14,331 nt of DNA from Clostridia bacterium (GCA_017407725.1 JAFQWB010000059.1:1-14331), one strand, 5' to 3'; shown: positions 6,337 to 13,959, counted from the first letter of the stretch. Numbers and translations are program-made. Notes: a model not told the origin generated them from the letters alone.

Positions 6337-7934
6337 GATTTTTGCGCCGTTTTGCGTTTTTTCACCGATTTAACTATAAAAACGCCTCCAAGAATGCCCC
6401 AAGTTGTAAGAAGAGTAAATAAAAGAAGCTTTGATTCGGTCGGAAGAGGTCCAAGCTCCTCTGTATTCTTATCTATTTCGTCAAGGTGCTTAAGTGCATT
6501 CACCTCTTTATAGAGTGTGTCATAGAACTCATCGTCAGCCGCCTTTTTAAGTCTTGCTCTCTTTACAACTCTTTCAATAAGCTCTCCTGCCGCCTCACGA
6601 AGTCTTGCAGAGCCATCGAAAACGGGAGTTACGAAGGTGTTTTCGAGATTGTCAAGAAGAAGCTCTGCCGCATCTATCTTAACGCTGTAATAGAGGTCGT
6701 TATTCTCTCCCTTGTGCGAGAGATATTCCTTATATTCATCCGAATCAAGCGCCTTCTGAGTTACGGGCAGATAGCCCTCGGTAGAAGAATATGCTATCTG
6801 AACGTCATTTGTGAGAAGATACTGCATAAAGAGCCAAGACGCAAGAACCTCGCCCTTATCCTCTTTATTGAAAATACACATCGAAGGTCCCTGAGATATC
6901 ATTTTCGGAGAATCTGTATTATACTGCGGTATCTCCATTACAACCGTTTCAAAATCAACGAGCTGATCCTCGGGGATGTCTATAAGGGGCGCATCAGATC
7001 CTACCCAGGTTGCGCCTGCTGTAGAGTCTACTGCAAAAATACACTGTCCTGCATTAAAGAAGTTTGCGGGATAGCTTGAAATGCTGAAGGTCGAGAAGGC
7101 TCTTGAATAACCGTGAGTATATATCTTTTCAAGTATCTCTCTTGTTTCTTCGCTAAAGAGAAGAACCTCACCCTCTTCTGTTGAATAGCCTGCATCGAGC
7201 TGCTCAAGCATCTGTATCATCATATTATCGGTCGACTTATAGATGAAGGGGATCAGCACCTTCTGTCCGTTTACACTGAAGGTTCCGTCCTCGCTTTTCT
7301 TCATTGCCGCCTCTGATACCTCCCAGATAAAATCCCAGGTGAGCTTTTCGGGAAGTGTGAAGCCGAGCTTTTCAACGTAATCCTTATTAACGTAGCACGC
7401 CTCGGTCGATCTCATGAAGGGCATTGCGTAAATATGAGAGTTAAAGGAGCATTCCTCAAGGAATTTCTTAACCATCTCGTCACGTGTGGGAGAGTCGAAT
7501 TTAACCTCGCTTCCGCCAAGACCGTATTTTTCATCATCGATCATAAAGTCAAGCGGAACAACTATATCGCTTCCCGAAAGATAGGTGGCAATATGGTCCG
7601 GATAGCTGATGCACACGTTAGGTGTGGTATCTGTTGCGATATTGGTAATAACGTCGTAGTAAATGTTGTTGTAGTTTGTATAGAGCTTCAGGTTGACCTT
7701 TATATTAGGATAAAGCGCCTCAAAATCGGCTATCGCCTTTTTATATATGTTTACCTGCGTAATATTGGTATCGTTCTTTGCCCAGAAGGTGATTTCGTAA
7801 TTCTTTGTTTCATCAAATTTCTCGGGCATCTCAAAGCCGCTTCTTTTTACGGCTCCGTGACAGGATGCAAGGCACAAAAACGAGGATACCAGAAGTATTG
7901 CCGACAGTATAAACGAAGTAAGCCTCTTTATCAT
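6333..7934 (-). CDS. ABC transporter extracellular sugar-binding lipoprotein with C-terminal membrane helix
   Basis: 533 residues, an extracellular family 1 solute-binding protein of the carbohydrate ABC class, captures substrate outside the membrane for the two permeases encoded upstream. A signal peptide ends in LASC with lipidated C25. NYEITFWAKNDTN begins the first lobe and KAIADFEALYPNIKVNLK is typical of this fold. The unusual part is the end: a charged stretch to about 498, a hydrophobic helix at about 503-521 (LLLFTLLTTWGILGGVFIV) and a basic tail (KSVKKRK). Ordinary binding lipoproteins lack this, so the protein may be fixed to the membrane at both ends. LPTES just before the helix resembles a sortase site only weakly. 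The ATG overlaps the permease stop (ATGA), with AGGAGG inside the permease gene, so translation is coupled. Probable substrates are alpha-galactosides, judged from the divergent GH36 gene. Confidence 0.9.
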   Translation of the reverse strand: MIKRLTSFILSAILLVSSFLCLASCHGAVKRSGFEMPEKFDETKNYEITFWAKNDTNITQVNIYKKAIADFEALYPNIKVNLKLYTNYNNIYYDVITNIATDTTPNVCISYPDHIATYLSGSDIVVPLDFMIDDEKYGLGGSEVKFDSPTRDEMVKKFLEECSFNSHIYAMPFMRSTEACYVNKDYVEKLGFTLPEKLTWDFIWEVSEAAMKKSEDGTFSVNGQKVLIPFIYKSTDNMMIQMLEQLDAGYSTEEGEVLLFSEETREILEKIYTHGYSRAFSTFSISSYPANFFNAGQCIFAVDSTAGATWVGSDAPLIDIPEDQLVDFETVVMEIPQYNTDSPKMISQGPSMCIFNKEDKGEVLASWLFMQYLLTNDVQIAYSSTEGYLPVTQKALDSDEYKEYLSHKGENNDLYYSVKIDAAELLLDNLENTFVTPVFDGSARLREAAGELIERVVKRARLKKAADDEFYDTLYKEVNALKHLDEIDKNTEELGPLPTESKLLLFTLLTTWGILGGVFIVKSVKKRKTAQKS

Positions 7935-8803
7935 CCCTTAGTACCTCCTCTCGCAACACCCTCCATTATCTTGTTTCTGAAAACAAGGAAGAGGATTATG
8001 AGCGGAAGCGACACCGCAACTACCGCCGCCATCATTGCAGGCACGTTTTCTCTTCCGAATCCGTTTTCACGTATCGCCTGTATTCCGTTTGACACGAGAT
8101 AGTAATCCTCGTTATCCGTAATAAGTCTTGGCCACACGTAAGAATTCCAGCATTCGATAACCTTAAGTATCACAACCGTGACAACGGTAGGCTTACATAT
8201 CGGAAGCATGACCTTGAAAAGGTATTTGAGATCGCTTGTTCCGTCAACCTTTGCGGCATAGTAAAGCTCATCTGGTACCTGTGCGAAGTTTTCCTTGAGA
8301 AGATATACGAAGAATACCGACATTACCGAAGGAAGAATAAGTCCCGTAAAGCTGTTTCTGAGCCCTGCGTTGGTAATTGTTATAAAGTTGGTGATGATGA
8401 CAAGCTCGTTAGGTATCATCATAAGGGAGAGAAAAAGTGTGAATACAAGATCTCTTCCCTTGAACTTGAGTCTTGAGAAGGCATAAGCCGCAAGAGTTAC
8501 CACAACAAGCATTATGGCTGTGGTAAGAAGGGTGAATATTATCGTATTGAGAAAATATCTTGCAAGCGGAACTGCCGTGAAGGCAAGCTTATAGTTTTCA
8601 AGAGTCGGAGAGAGTGTTATAAACTGCGGTGTCTGCTCTGCCGAATATGCTCCGTATCCCTTAATCGAGGTAAGTATCATCCAGTAGAAGGGAAAAAGCA
8701 CGACAAGTGCCCACACGAAAAGAAGGGTGTATATAACACTTTTTCTTATTATCTCAGGGGCTTTACTCTGCCCTCTTTTTTTGTTTTTATCAGTCTTTTT
8801 CAT
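7931..8803 (-). CDS. ABC sugar transporter permease, MalG/UgpE type
   Basis: 290 residues with six predicted membrane helices after a basic cytoplasmic N-terminus. It forms half of the membrane channel of a carbohydrate importer (CUT1 type). The loop that docks the ATPase is clear: DELYYAAKVDGTSDLKY at about 178-194, ending in a conserved proline (VMLP, 201). The FPFYWMILTS motif near residue 37 is characteristic of MalG-like subunits. A GAGG Shine-Dalgarno (8811-8814) sits 7 bases before the ATG. The stop codon overlaps the start of the binding-protein gene by 4 bases, and the partner permease ends 14 bases upstream. No ATPase gene is in the cluster, so a shared MsmX-like ATPase encoded elsewhere is expected. 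Confidence 0.93.
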   Translation of the reverse strand: MKKTDKNKKRGQSKAPEIIRKSVIYTLLFVWALVVLFPFYWMILTSIKGYGAYSAEQTPQFITLSPTLENYKLAFTAVPLARYFLNTIIFTLLTTAIMLVVVTLAAYAFSRLKFKGRDLVFTLFLSLMMIPNELVIITNFITITNAGLRNSFTGLILPSVMSVFFVYLLKENFAQVPDELYYAAKVDGTSDLKYLFKVMLPICKPTVVTVVILKVIECWNSYVWPRLITDNEDYYLVSNGIQAIRENGFGRENVPAMMAAVVAVSLPLIILFLVFRNKIMEGVARGGTKG

Positions 8804-8817
8804 TTTACAACCTCAGA

Positions 8818-9705
8818 TCAGTAGTGAACGTGCTTTTTGCTTACAGCAAGGTTTATTACGGTTATGGTAAGAACGATTGCGAAAAGTATTATCGCCGCCG
8901 CAGATGCGTATGACGGATATCCTCCGTCGCTGTAAAGCATATCGTAAACGTATCCGACGATGGTATTCATTCCCGCTGCATTGAGGTCTGTGCCGAAAAG
9001 AGCTACCGCATCGCTGTACGCCTTGAATGCCCCTATAAATCCGGTTATTACAAGGTAAGATATCATAGGAGATATCATTGGAAGAGTTATTCTTGTAAAG
9101 GTGCGGAGCTTTGACGTTCCGTCAATTCTCGCCGCGCTGTAATGCTGCTCGTTGACAGATGCGAGCGCGCTTGTAAGTATGAGTATCTTAAAGGGCATTA
9201 CTATCCATATAGTATAAAGGCAGAGCACCGCCATCTTTGCCCAGTAGGGTCCTGTTATAAAATCAACAGAGGGTGATCCGAAAAGCTTAAGGAACATATT
9301 TACAAGTCCGTCGGTATATTCGGTCTTTCTGAAAAGAATCATGAACACAAGTCCTACCGCAAGTGTATTTGTAACGTACGGAAGGAAATATACCGTCTGA
9401 AAGAGCTTCTTTACCCACTTTATCGACGAGAGTCCGAGCGAAATGAGAAGCGCAAGTCCTGTTGATACGGGAACGGTTATTGCAACGAGTATGACCGTGT
9501 TCTTAAGCGCCTTCATAAAGTAAGGATCTCTTAAAACGTATCTGAAATTATAAAGTCCGATTCCCATAGATTCCTGGGTAACTGAGTTGTAGCCCTCTTC
9601 GAAGGAATATATGAGCACGTCTATAAGCGGATAGACCATAAAGATTCCGAGAAAGATCATCGCGGGAATCAGATATATCCAGCCTTTACGGTTATTGTTT
9701 TCCAT
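8818..9705 (-). CDS. ABC sugar transporter permease, MalF/UgpA type
   Basis: 295 residues with six predicted membrane helices, the first gene of the transporter operon. It starts with the MalF/UgpA-like opening GWIYLIPAMIFLGIFMVYPL and carries the ATPase-docking loop EQHYSAARIDGTSKLR (about 186-201) ending in TLP (209). Together with the MalG-type permease it would form the channel of a CUT1 carbohydrate importer. AAAGGAAAG lies about 12 bases before the ATG, downstream of an extended -10 promoter. The gene is divergent from the GH36 alpha-galactosidase across 177 bases, an arrangement that usually means the transported sugar is the enzyme's substrate. Confidence 0.93.
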   Translation of the reverse strand: MENNNRKGWIYLIPAMIFLGIFMVYPLIDVLIYSFEEGYNSVTQESMGIGLYNFRYVLRDPYFMKALKNTVILVAITVPVSTGLALLISLGLSSIKWVKKLFQTVYFLPYVTNTLAVGLVFMILFRKTEYTDGLVNMFLKLFGSPSVDFITGPYWAKMAVLCLYTIWIVMPFKILILTSALASVNEQHYSAARIDGTSKLRTFTRITLPMISPMISYLVITGFIGAFKAYSDAVALFGTDLNAAGMNTIVGYVYDMLYSDGGYPSYASAAAIILFAIVLTITVINLAVSKKHVHY

Positions 9706-9737
9706 AAATCCACACTTTCCTTTATAAACTTGAATAC

Positions 9738-9746
9738 ATTATATCA
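9738..9746 (-). promoter_or_regulatory. Extended -10 promoter of the sugar transporter operon
   Basis: On the minus strand, TGATATAAT (9746-9738) is a perfect -10 box with the TGn extension. The expected -35 position has only a poor match (TGGAAT-like), so the promoter may rely on the extension or on an activator. Transcription would start near 9731, 26 bases before the permease ATG. A 10-bp palindrome, ATTTTAAAAT (9750-9759), lies in the spacer. Confidence 0.65.
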
Positions 9747-9811
9747 CAAATTTTAAAATATTCCACTATTATTGAAATTTTCGCAAAAAAAATTTTTATT
9801 TTTTTAGCCTA

Positions 9812-9839
9812 TTGACATTGTTTTTCATTGTGATATAAT
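9812..9839 (+). promoter_or_regulatory. Sigma-A promoter of the alpha-galactosidase gene
   Basis: TTGACA (9812-9817) and TATAAT (9834-9839) have a 16-base spacer and a TGn extension (TGA, 9831-9833). Transcription would start near 9846. The ATG at 9838 overlaps the -10 box and so cannot be the translation start; the gene starts at 9883. Confidence 0.85.
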
Positions 9840-9850
9840 GGTCTTGACCA
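9839..9850 (+). promoter_or_regulatory. Candidate operator palindrome at the galactosidase transcription start
   Basis: TGGTC-TT-GACCA is an inverted repeat with 5-bp arms that begins on the last base of the -10 box and spans the predicted start site, where a repressor would block transcription. The arms are short and no regulator gene is in the window, so this is tentative. Confidence 0.35.
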
Positions 9851-9882
9851 CTTTGATCATATTTTTGAAACGGAGAGTACGT

Positions 9883-11901
9883 ATGAGAAATTATTCATTC
9901 GACGGTGTAACCAAATATTATAACGACGTGTTAGGCTACAGTGCAGATCTTCCCTTCTCGTATACATACGATGGTGAGAAGCACTGCGGTCTTCCTGCAA
10001 GGGAATTACTTGTAAAATCAGAGGATCTGTCCTCTGAAAAGTCGCTTTCAAAAAAGCTCACCTATCAGATCGACAAGGATATCTATGCCGAGTATCTTAT
10101 TACTCACTATCCCTCTCACGGTGCGATCGAGTGGACTGTAAGCTTTGAGAATTTATCCGACGGTGATTCGGGTGTTTTTGAGGCTCTTGAATCAAATCTT
10201 ACGCTTAACGGAGATTATCCCTGCCTTAAAGGAATTCTCGGAGATCACGTAAACAGCTATTCTCCTTATTCTTACGATCTTACAAACAGCCGCGTTACGC
10301 TCTCGTCTGACAGCGGAAGAGCAACTCATATAAACTTTCCCTATTTCAATCTTGAATACGGAAAGGGCGGTCTGCTTGTAGCTATCGGCTGGGCAGGTAC
10401 GTGGTCTTTGGATGCAGAATCGGAAAACGGCGTTACCTCGCTCAGAATGAGTGCCGTAAACAACTTAAAAACATATATCAAGAAGGGCGAGAAAATACGA
10501 TCCGCTCTCTTTACCGTTATTCCCTACACCGTAAGAAGCGAGCACTATGCAACCAACCTCTGGAGAGATTTCTACGTAAAGCACAATCTTCCCAAATCGT
10601 CCTCGAAGGGCGACGATCTTCTTCCTTTCTCATCCTGCTGTCTTGCAGGTGACACCGGCTACACCAATTCTGACGGAAGCATTTCCGAAAGAAGCACCAC
10701 CTGGCGTCCCTCACTTGAAAAGATGATAGCAGAGGATGCCAAGGTCGATTTCAGATGGTTCGACGCAGGCTGGTACGTTGCACCCGACTTAAGATCTGCC
10801 GAGCCCTTTGTACCCGGCAGAGACTGGTGGGACACAGTCGGCACCTGGGAGCTTGACCCCGTAAAGTGGCCCGACAAGACCTTCCTTGAATCCACCGATT
10901 TTGCAAGAGAAAACGGAATGAGAACTCTTATGTGGTTTGAGCCCGAAAGAGTTACAGACCCCGATAATCTTGCAAAGAACTTCGGATACAAAAAAGAATG
11001 GGCAATAAAGCGTGAGGGAATCCACGCAATCTCCAACAACATCGGCGATCCCGAATGTCTTAAATGGACAACAGAGCGCGTTTGCAAGGTACTCAGAGAA
11101 AACAAGGTTGAAATGTACCGTGAGGACAATAACTGCGATGCGGCAGGTCTTTGGAAGCATCTTGACTCAATTGAGGGTGAAAACAGATGCGGAATTACCG
11201 AGTCAAAATTCATAATCGGTCACTATAAGATGTGGGATGATATAATCGCCTGCACACTTTCCTTCGGCGGATGCGGATTCGTTGATTCGTGTGCATCGGG
11301 CGGAGGACGTAACGATCTTGAATCAATGCGACGCGGAATTCCCCTTCTCCGAAGCGATGCAGACAGAACGAGCACCGCTTTAAGACTTTCAATGACAACC
11401 GCCTTCAACAAATGGATACCCTTCTGCGGAGCAAACACAAAGGAAAAGGCAGAGGAGCTTTCTCCCAAGGGCAAATCCGACCCTTACGTTTGGAGAGCCT
11501 CATATCTTGCGGTGCTCAACGTAGATTCTCAGTTCGTTCAGGACCCTAGTCAAGACTTCGACATTTTAAGATTCGGTCTCAAAGAGTGGAAAAAGGTAAA
11601 TCCCTATCTTCTCAAGGAATTTTACACCCTTACCCCCTGGCACAGCAGATTTGATAATACCGACTTTACCGCGTTTTCATACTATGATCCCGATACGGAA
11701 AAGGGCGTGATCCTTGCTTTCAGACAGGAGCATTGTGAGCTCGATACTCTTAAAATCAAGCTTCCCTATGCATCGAATAATAATAAATTCATCCTTACTG
11801 ACGAGGATACCAAGGAAAGATCCGAGCTTTTCGGTGCAAATCTCACTCTTCATTTTGACTCTCCCAGATCTGCAAAGCTTATATTCATTGAAAAAGTATA
11901 A
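9883..11901 (+). CDS. Alpha-galactosidase, glycoside hydrolase family 36
   Basis: 672 residues from the ATG at 9883, chosen because GGAGAG (9872-9877) precedes it and the upstream ATG lies in the promoter. GH36 enzymes hydrolyse terminal alpha-1,6-galactosyl residues of melibiose, raffinose and related sugars with retention. The order is an N-terminal beta-sandwich, a central (beta/alpha)8 barrel with FRWFDAGWYV (about 289-298), TLMWFEPERV, and a C-terminal beta domain. By position the nucleophile should be D415 in MYREDNN and the acid/base D492 in LLRSD, following DSCASGGGRNDLES (468-481). The MYREDNN form differs from the KWDMNR of the LacMelA/AgaN type and matches a less-studied GH36 branch (MYRQDFN-like), so a neighbouring specificity is possible. 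No signal peptide is present, so the enzyme is cytoplasmic and acts after import by the divergent ABC transporter. A bidirectional terminator follows 9 bases after the stop. Confidence 0.92.
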   Translation: MRNYSFDGVTKYYNDVLGYSADLPFSYTYDGEKHCGLPARELLVKSEDLSSEKSLSKKLTYQIDKDIYAEYLITHYPSHGAIEWTVSFENLSDGDSGVFEALESNLTLNGDYPCLKGILGDHVNSYSPYSYDLTNSRVTLSSDSGRATHINFPYFNLEYGKGGLLVAIGWAGTWSLDAESENGVTSLRMSAVNNLKTYIKKGEKIRSALFTVIPYTVRSEHYATNLWRDFYVKHNLPKSSSKGDDLLPFSSCCLAGDTGYTNSDGSISERSTTWRPSLEKMIAEDAKVDFRWFDAGWYVAPDLRSAEPFVPGRDWWDTVGTWELDPVKWPDKTFLESTDFARENGMRTLMWFEPERVTDPDNLAKNFGYKKEWAIKREGIHAISNNIGDPECLKWTTERVCKVLRENKVEMYREDNNCDAAGLWKHLDSIEGENRCGITESKFIIGHYKMWDDIIACTLSFGGCGFVDSCASGGGRNDLESMRRGIPLLRSDADRTSTALRLSMTTAFNKWIPFCGANTKEKAEELSPKGKSDPYVWRASYLAVLNVDSQFVQDPSQDFDILRFGLKEWKKVNPYLLKEFYTLTPWHSRFDNTDFTAFSYYDPDTEKGVILAFRQEHCELDTLKIKLPYASNNNKFILTDEDTKERSELFGANLTLHFDSPRSAKLIFIEKV

Positions 11902-11902
11902 A

Positions 11903-11945
11903 CAAAAAAAATCCGATACGGGTCTTCCGTATCGGATTTTTTATT
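11903..11945. terminator. Bidirectional intrinsic terminator (galactosidase / membrane protein gene)
   Basis: A perfect 11-bp stem pairs 11911-11921 (ATCCGATACGG) with 11927-11937 (CCGTATCGGAT) around the loop GTCTT. It is flanked by an A8 tract on the left and a T run on the right, so it works on both strands. It serves the GH36 gene (+) and the convergent membrane-protein gene (-), whose stop codon is at its right edge. Confidence 0.92.
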
Positions 11946-12843
11946 ATTTAATTGTTACAGATTCAAAGCACTCCATGAGCTTATCATAGAAGGAAGACTT
12001 ATTTTCGTTCATTGTTTCAAAGTTTACTATGTAGAAGGACGTATCGCACTTGTAAACGGCAACAAGATTGTAATACTGATCTCCGGTCTCTTCATCGGTG
12101 AAAACGTAATCGTAATAAAGGAAGCCGTCGCCTTCCTCTATTTCGGGCCACTTTTCAACAGGTGAAAAGCTCGAAACGTATTCGGTATAGTCCATAAGCG
12201 ACATCGCCTTGAATTCCTCGTCACCGTTATACTTTACATTGTCGATAAAGCAGTAAGTGTAGTCGGTTTTAAGAAATACGGTATCCTCATATCCCTCTAT
12301 ATCCTTGTATTCGTCAGATTCGCGGAAATCCTCTGTAAGAGTTATGGTAAGTCTGTCAACCGTAAAATCCTTGGGCTGTGTAATATCGCCGAAAACATCG
12401 ATTAGCGTGGGAATTACCGAGGTTGCAAATACGATGACCAAGCCTACGATAATAGCGGCAACAAGAACGATAATTCCCTTCTTTGTTCCCTTATTTCTGT
12501 TTGCTATTGCAAGCTCGGAATTGTTGTTATTGAATTTGAAGGGATTTCCTCTGACAGGATCATAGTCGGCTTTACCCGAAAGATATACGTCCTCCTCACC
12601 TTCGTCGAGAGGATATATATCACTACAGTAATCCTTGCTCATTTTACCTGCTATAACTGCAATCTTGCAGGCAGAGTTTTCAATCTCAAAGCTCTGTTCC
12701 TCACCGTTTTTGAGTGTACCTATCTGACGGTACATGGAACTTCCGATAGTTATGGTTCCGTTTTCGTTATCCTCTGCAAGAACCTTGTATTTACCAAGGC
12801 ATCCGACAAAGGATTTTTCCCTTTTGATAGTAAGCTTTCTCAT
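11944..12843 (-). CDS. Uncharacterised single-pass membrane protein
   Basis: 299 residues with no recognised function. Residues 1 to about 105 form a probable cytoplasmic beta-rich domain opening with LTIKREKSFVGCLGKYKV and containing LKNGEEQSFEIE. I have a recollection of similar N-terminal domains in other Clostridia, but cannot name a family. A basic stretch (NRNKGTKKG) precedes one membrane helix at about 123-147, so by the positive-inside rule the N-terminus is inside and the acidic C-terminal domain (about 152-299) outside. That outer domain, with its FYIVNFE strand and closing KLMECFESVTIK, recalls PsbP/DUF1795-like folds, but this is only an impression. AAAGGAG (12850-12856) precedes the ATG, and only 17 bases separate it from the EutH-family gene, so the two are probably co-transcribed. 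The protein could sense or assist transport, but nothing proves it. Confidence 0.75.
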   Translation of the reverse strand: MRKLTIKREKSFVGCLGKYKVLAEDNENGTITIGSSMYRQIGTLKNGEEQSFEIENSACKIAVIAGKMSKDYCSDIYPLDEGEEDVYLSGKADYDPVRGNPFKFNNNNSELAIANRNKGTKKGIIVLVAAIIVGLVIVFATSVIPTLIDVFGDITQPKDFTVDRLTITLTEDFRESDEYKDIEGYEDTVFLKTDYTYCFIDNVKYNGDEEFKAMSLMDYTEYVSSFSPVEKWPEIEEGDGFLYYDYVFTDEETGDQYYNLVAVYKCDTSFYIVNFETMNENKSSFYDKLMECFESVTIK

Positions 12844-12860
12844 AAATTTCTCCTTTGTTT

Positions 12861-13946
12861 TTATAAAGTTTCTTCTTTTGACAGCTTATATTTATATAAA
12901 AGCGCCGCAAATGCAAGCGCAGCTATACCCGACACTACCTTGCCAAGCATCATAGGGAATATGTAGTCTGCATTATATGCCATTGTAAATGCAAGATGAT
13001 CCGCAAGAACGAATGATGCCGATACCGCAAACGCGGAATTGAGTATAATTCCCTTTGGATCCATTTCCTTCATCATATCGAAGGTTGTGACGCTTGTTGC
13101 AAGGGTTGAAATAAATCCAATCGCTGATTTTTCGCTAAGACCTGTTTTTTTCGAGAGAGCCTTTATAGGCTTTGAAAGAATACGGGAAAGAGTGTAGATA
13201 AGAGGAAATGCTCCCGACATAACTACGCTTGCGTTAAAGCATATCAGTGCGCCATCTTCTATACTTGCAAGTCCTTTGACTATCTCCCTTCCCGTAAGGA
13301 AGTTGAGAATACCGAGTGCAAGACCCACAGTAATAAGTATTTTTATCGCAACGGCGATCACCTTGAAGATCGCCACAGTAGTCCTTCTGAAGAATATTAT
13401 TCCCACCGCTATAACAAGTGAAAAAATTATAAGTGGCAAAAGAGTGAGCAAAAGATCATCTATCTTAATTTTAAGAACAAGTCCCGACACAAGACAGCCA
13501 ATCGGTATCGTAAGTATTCCGCAAAGAAGTCCTATCAGCATCATCGAGTGATTCTTTTTTTCGACTGCATTTATTGAATAAGGAAGAATGAATGAAACGG
13601 TGCAGCCCATCATAGATGAGACAATAAGTGCTGAAAAAAGACCGATGGATGCGTTTTTTGATACAGCCTGCGCAAGACTCGCTCCTCCCATATCGTTTGC
13701 AAAGAGAGATGCGGGAATAATCGAGGGATCAATTCCGAGTGATGAATAGAAAAACTCGAAGAAGGGTTCAAGAAGATCTGCTATAAGAGGAGAGATCACT
13801 ATCATTCCTATCATTGAAAGAGCGAGATTTCCTATGATCGCAAAGCCCTTTTCGAATTCTCTGCCAAGCCCGAATTTGTTTCCGATTATTCTGTCAAGTG
13901 CTCCGAGAAGCGAAAACAGGAGCATGACTGCTGTAATTACATTAAT
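12861..13946 (-). CDS. EutH-family membrane transporter, probable ATT start
   Basis: Polytopic inner-membrane protein of the EutH family, named for a putative ethanolamine transporter of Eut clusters. Family signatures are LLGALDRIIGNKFGLGREFEKGF, FANDMGG, SSMMG, TIPIGC and FAVSASFVLADHLAF, with about ten hydrophobic segments. The first in-frame ATG is at 13925 and gives 354 residues, but it has no Shine-Dalgarno and cuts off the segment that normally opens the first helix. Upstream codons read IINVITAV, which align well with the E. coli start (INEIIMYIM). No ATG, GTG, TTG or CTG exists in frame before the stop at 13991. AGGACGTGAT (13959-13950) matches the ideal AGGAGGTGAT at 9 of 10 bases and places ATT (13946-13944) at optimal distance, giving 361 residues; ATC (13949) is the next option. 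No other eut genes are near, so ethanolamine as substrate is not established. Confidence 0.85.
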   Translation of the reverse strand: MNVITAVMLLFSLLGALDRIIGNKFGLGREFEKGFAIIGNLALSMIGMIVISPLIADLLEPFFEFFYSSLGIDPSIIPASLFANDMGGASLAQAVSKNASIGLFSALIVSSMMGCTVSFILPYSINAVEKKNHSMMLIGLLCGILTIPIGCLVSGLVLKIKIDDLLLTLLPLIIFSLVIAVGIIFFRRTTVAIFKVIAVAIKILITVGLALGILNFLTGREIVKGLASIEDGALICFNASVVMSGAFPLIYTLSRILSKPIKALSKKTGLSEKSAIGFISTLATSVTTFDMMKEMDPKGIILNSAFAVSASFVLADHLAFTMAYNADYIFPMMLGKVVSGIAALAFAALLYKYKLSKEETL

Positions 13947-13949
13947 GAT

Positions 13950-13959
13950 ATCACGTCCT
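13950..13959 (-). promoter_or_regulatory. Extended Shine-Dalgarno that points to a non-canonical EutH start
   Basis: AGGACGTGAT matches the 16S-complementary AGGAGGTGAT at 9 of 10 bases. Counted from its AGGACG core, ATC is 4 bases away, ATT 7 and an out-of-frame ATG 11 (that ATG is followed at once by TAA). The in-frame ATG at 13925 is 28 bases away, too far to be served by this site. Confidence 0.65.

Noticed and set aside
7434..8102. Long plus-strand frame opposite the binding-protein and permease genes
   Set aside because: It covers two unmistakable minus-strand genes and shows no recognisable protein pattern of its own.
9838..9882. Earlier ATG as start of the alpha-galactosidase
   Set aside because: This ATG overlaps the -10 box and lies before the transcription start; GGAGAG precedes the ATG at 9883.
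10659..11213. Long minus-strand frame inside the galactosidase gene
   Set aside because: It lies opposite the GH36 catalytic domain, whose motifs are intact; no signals of its own.
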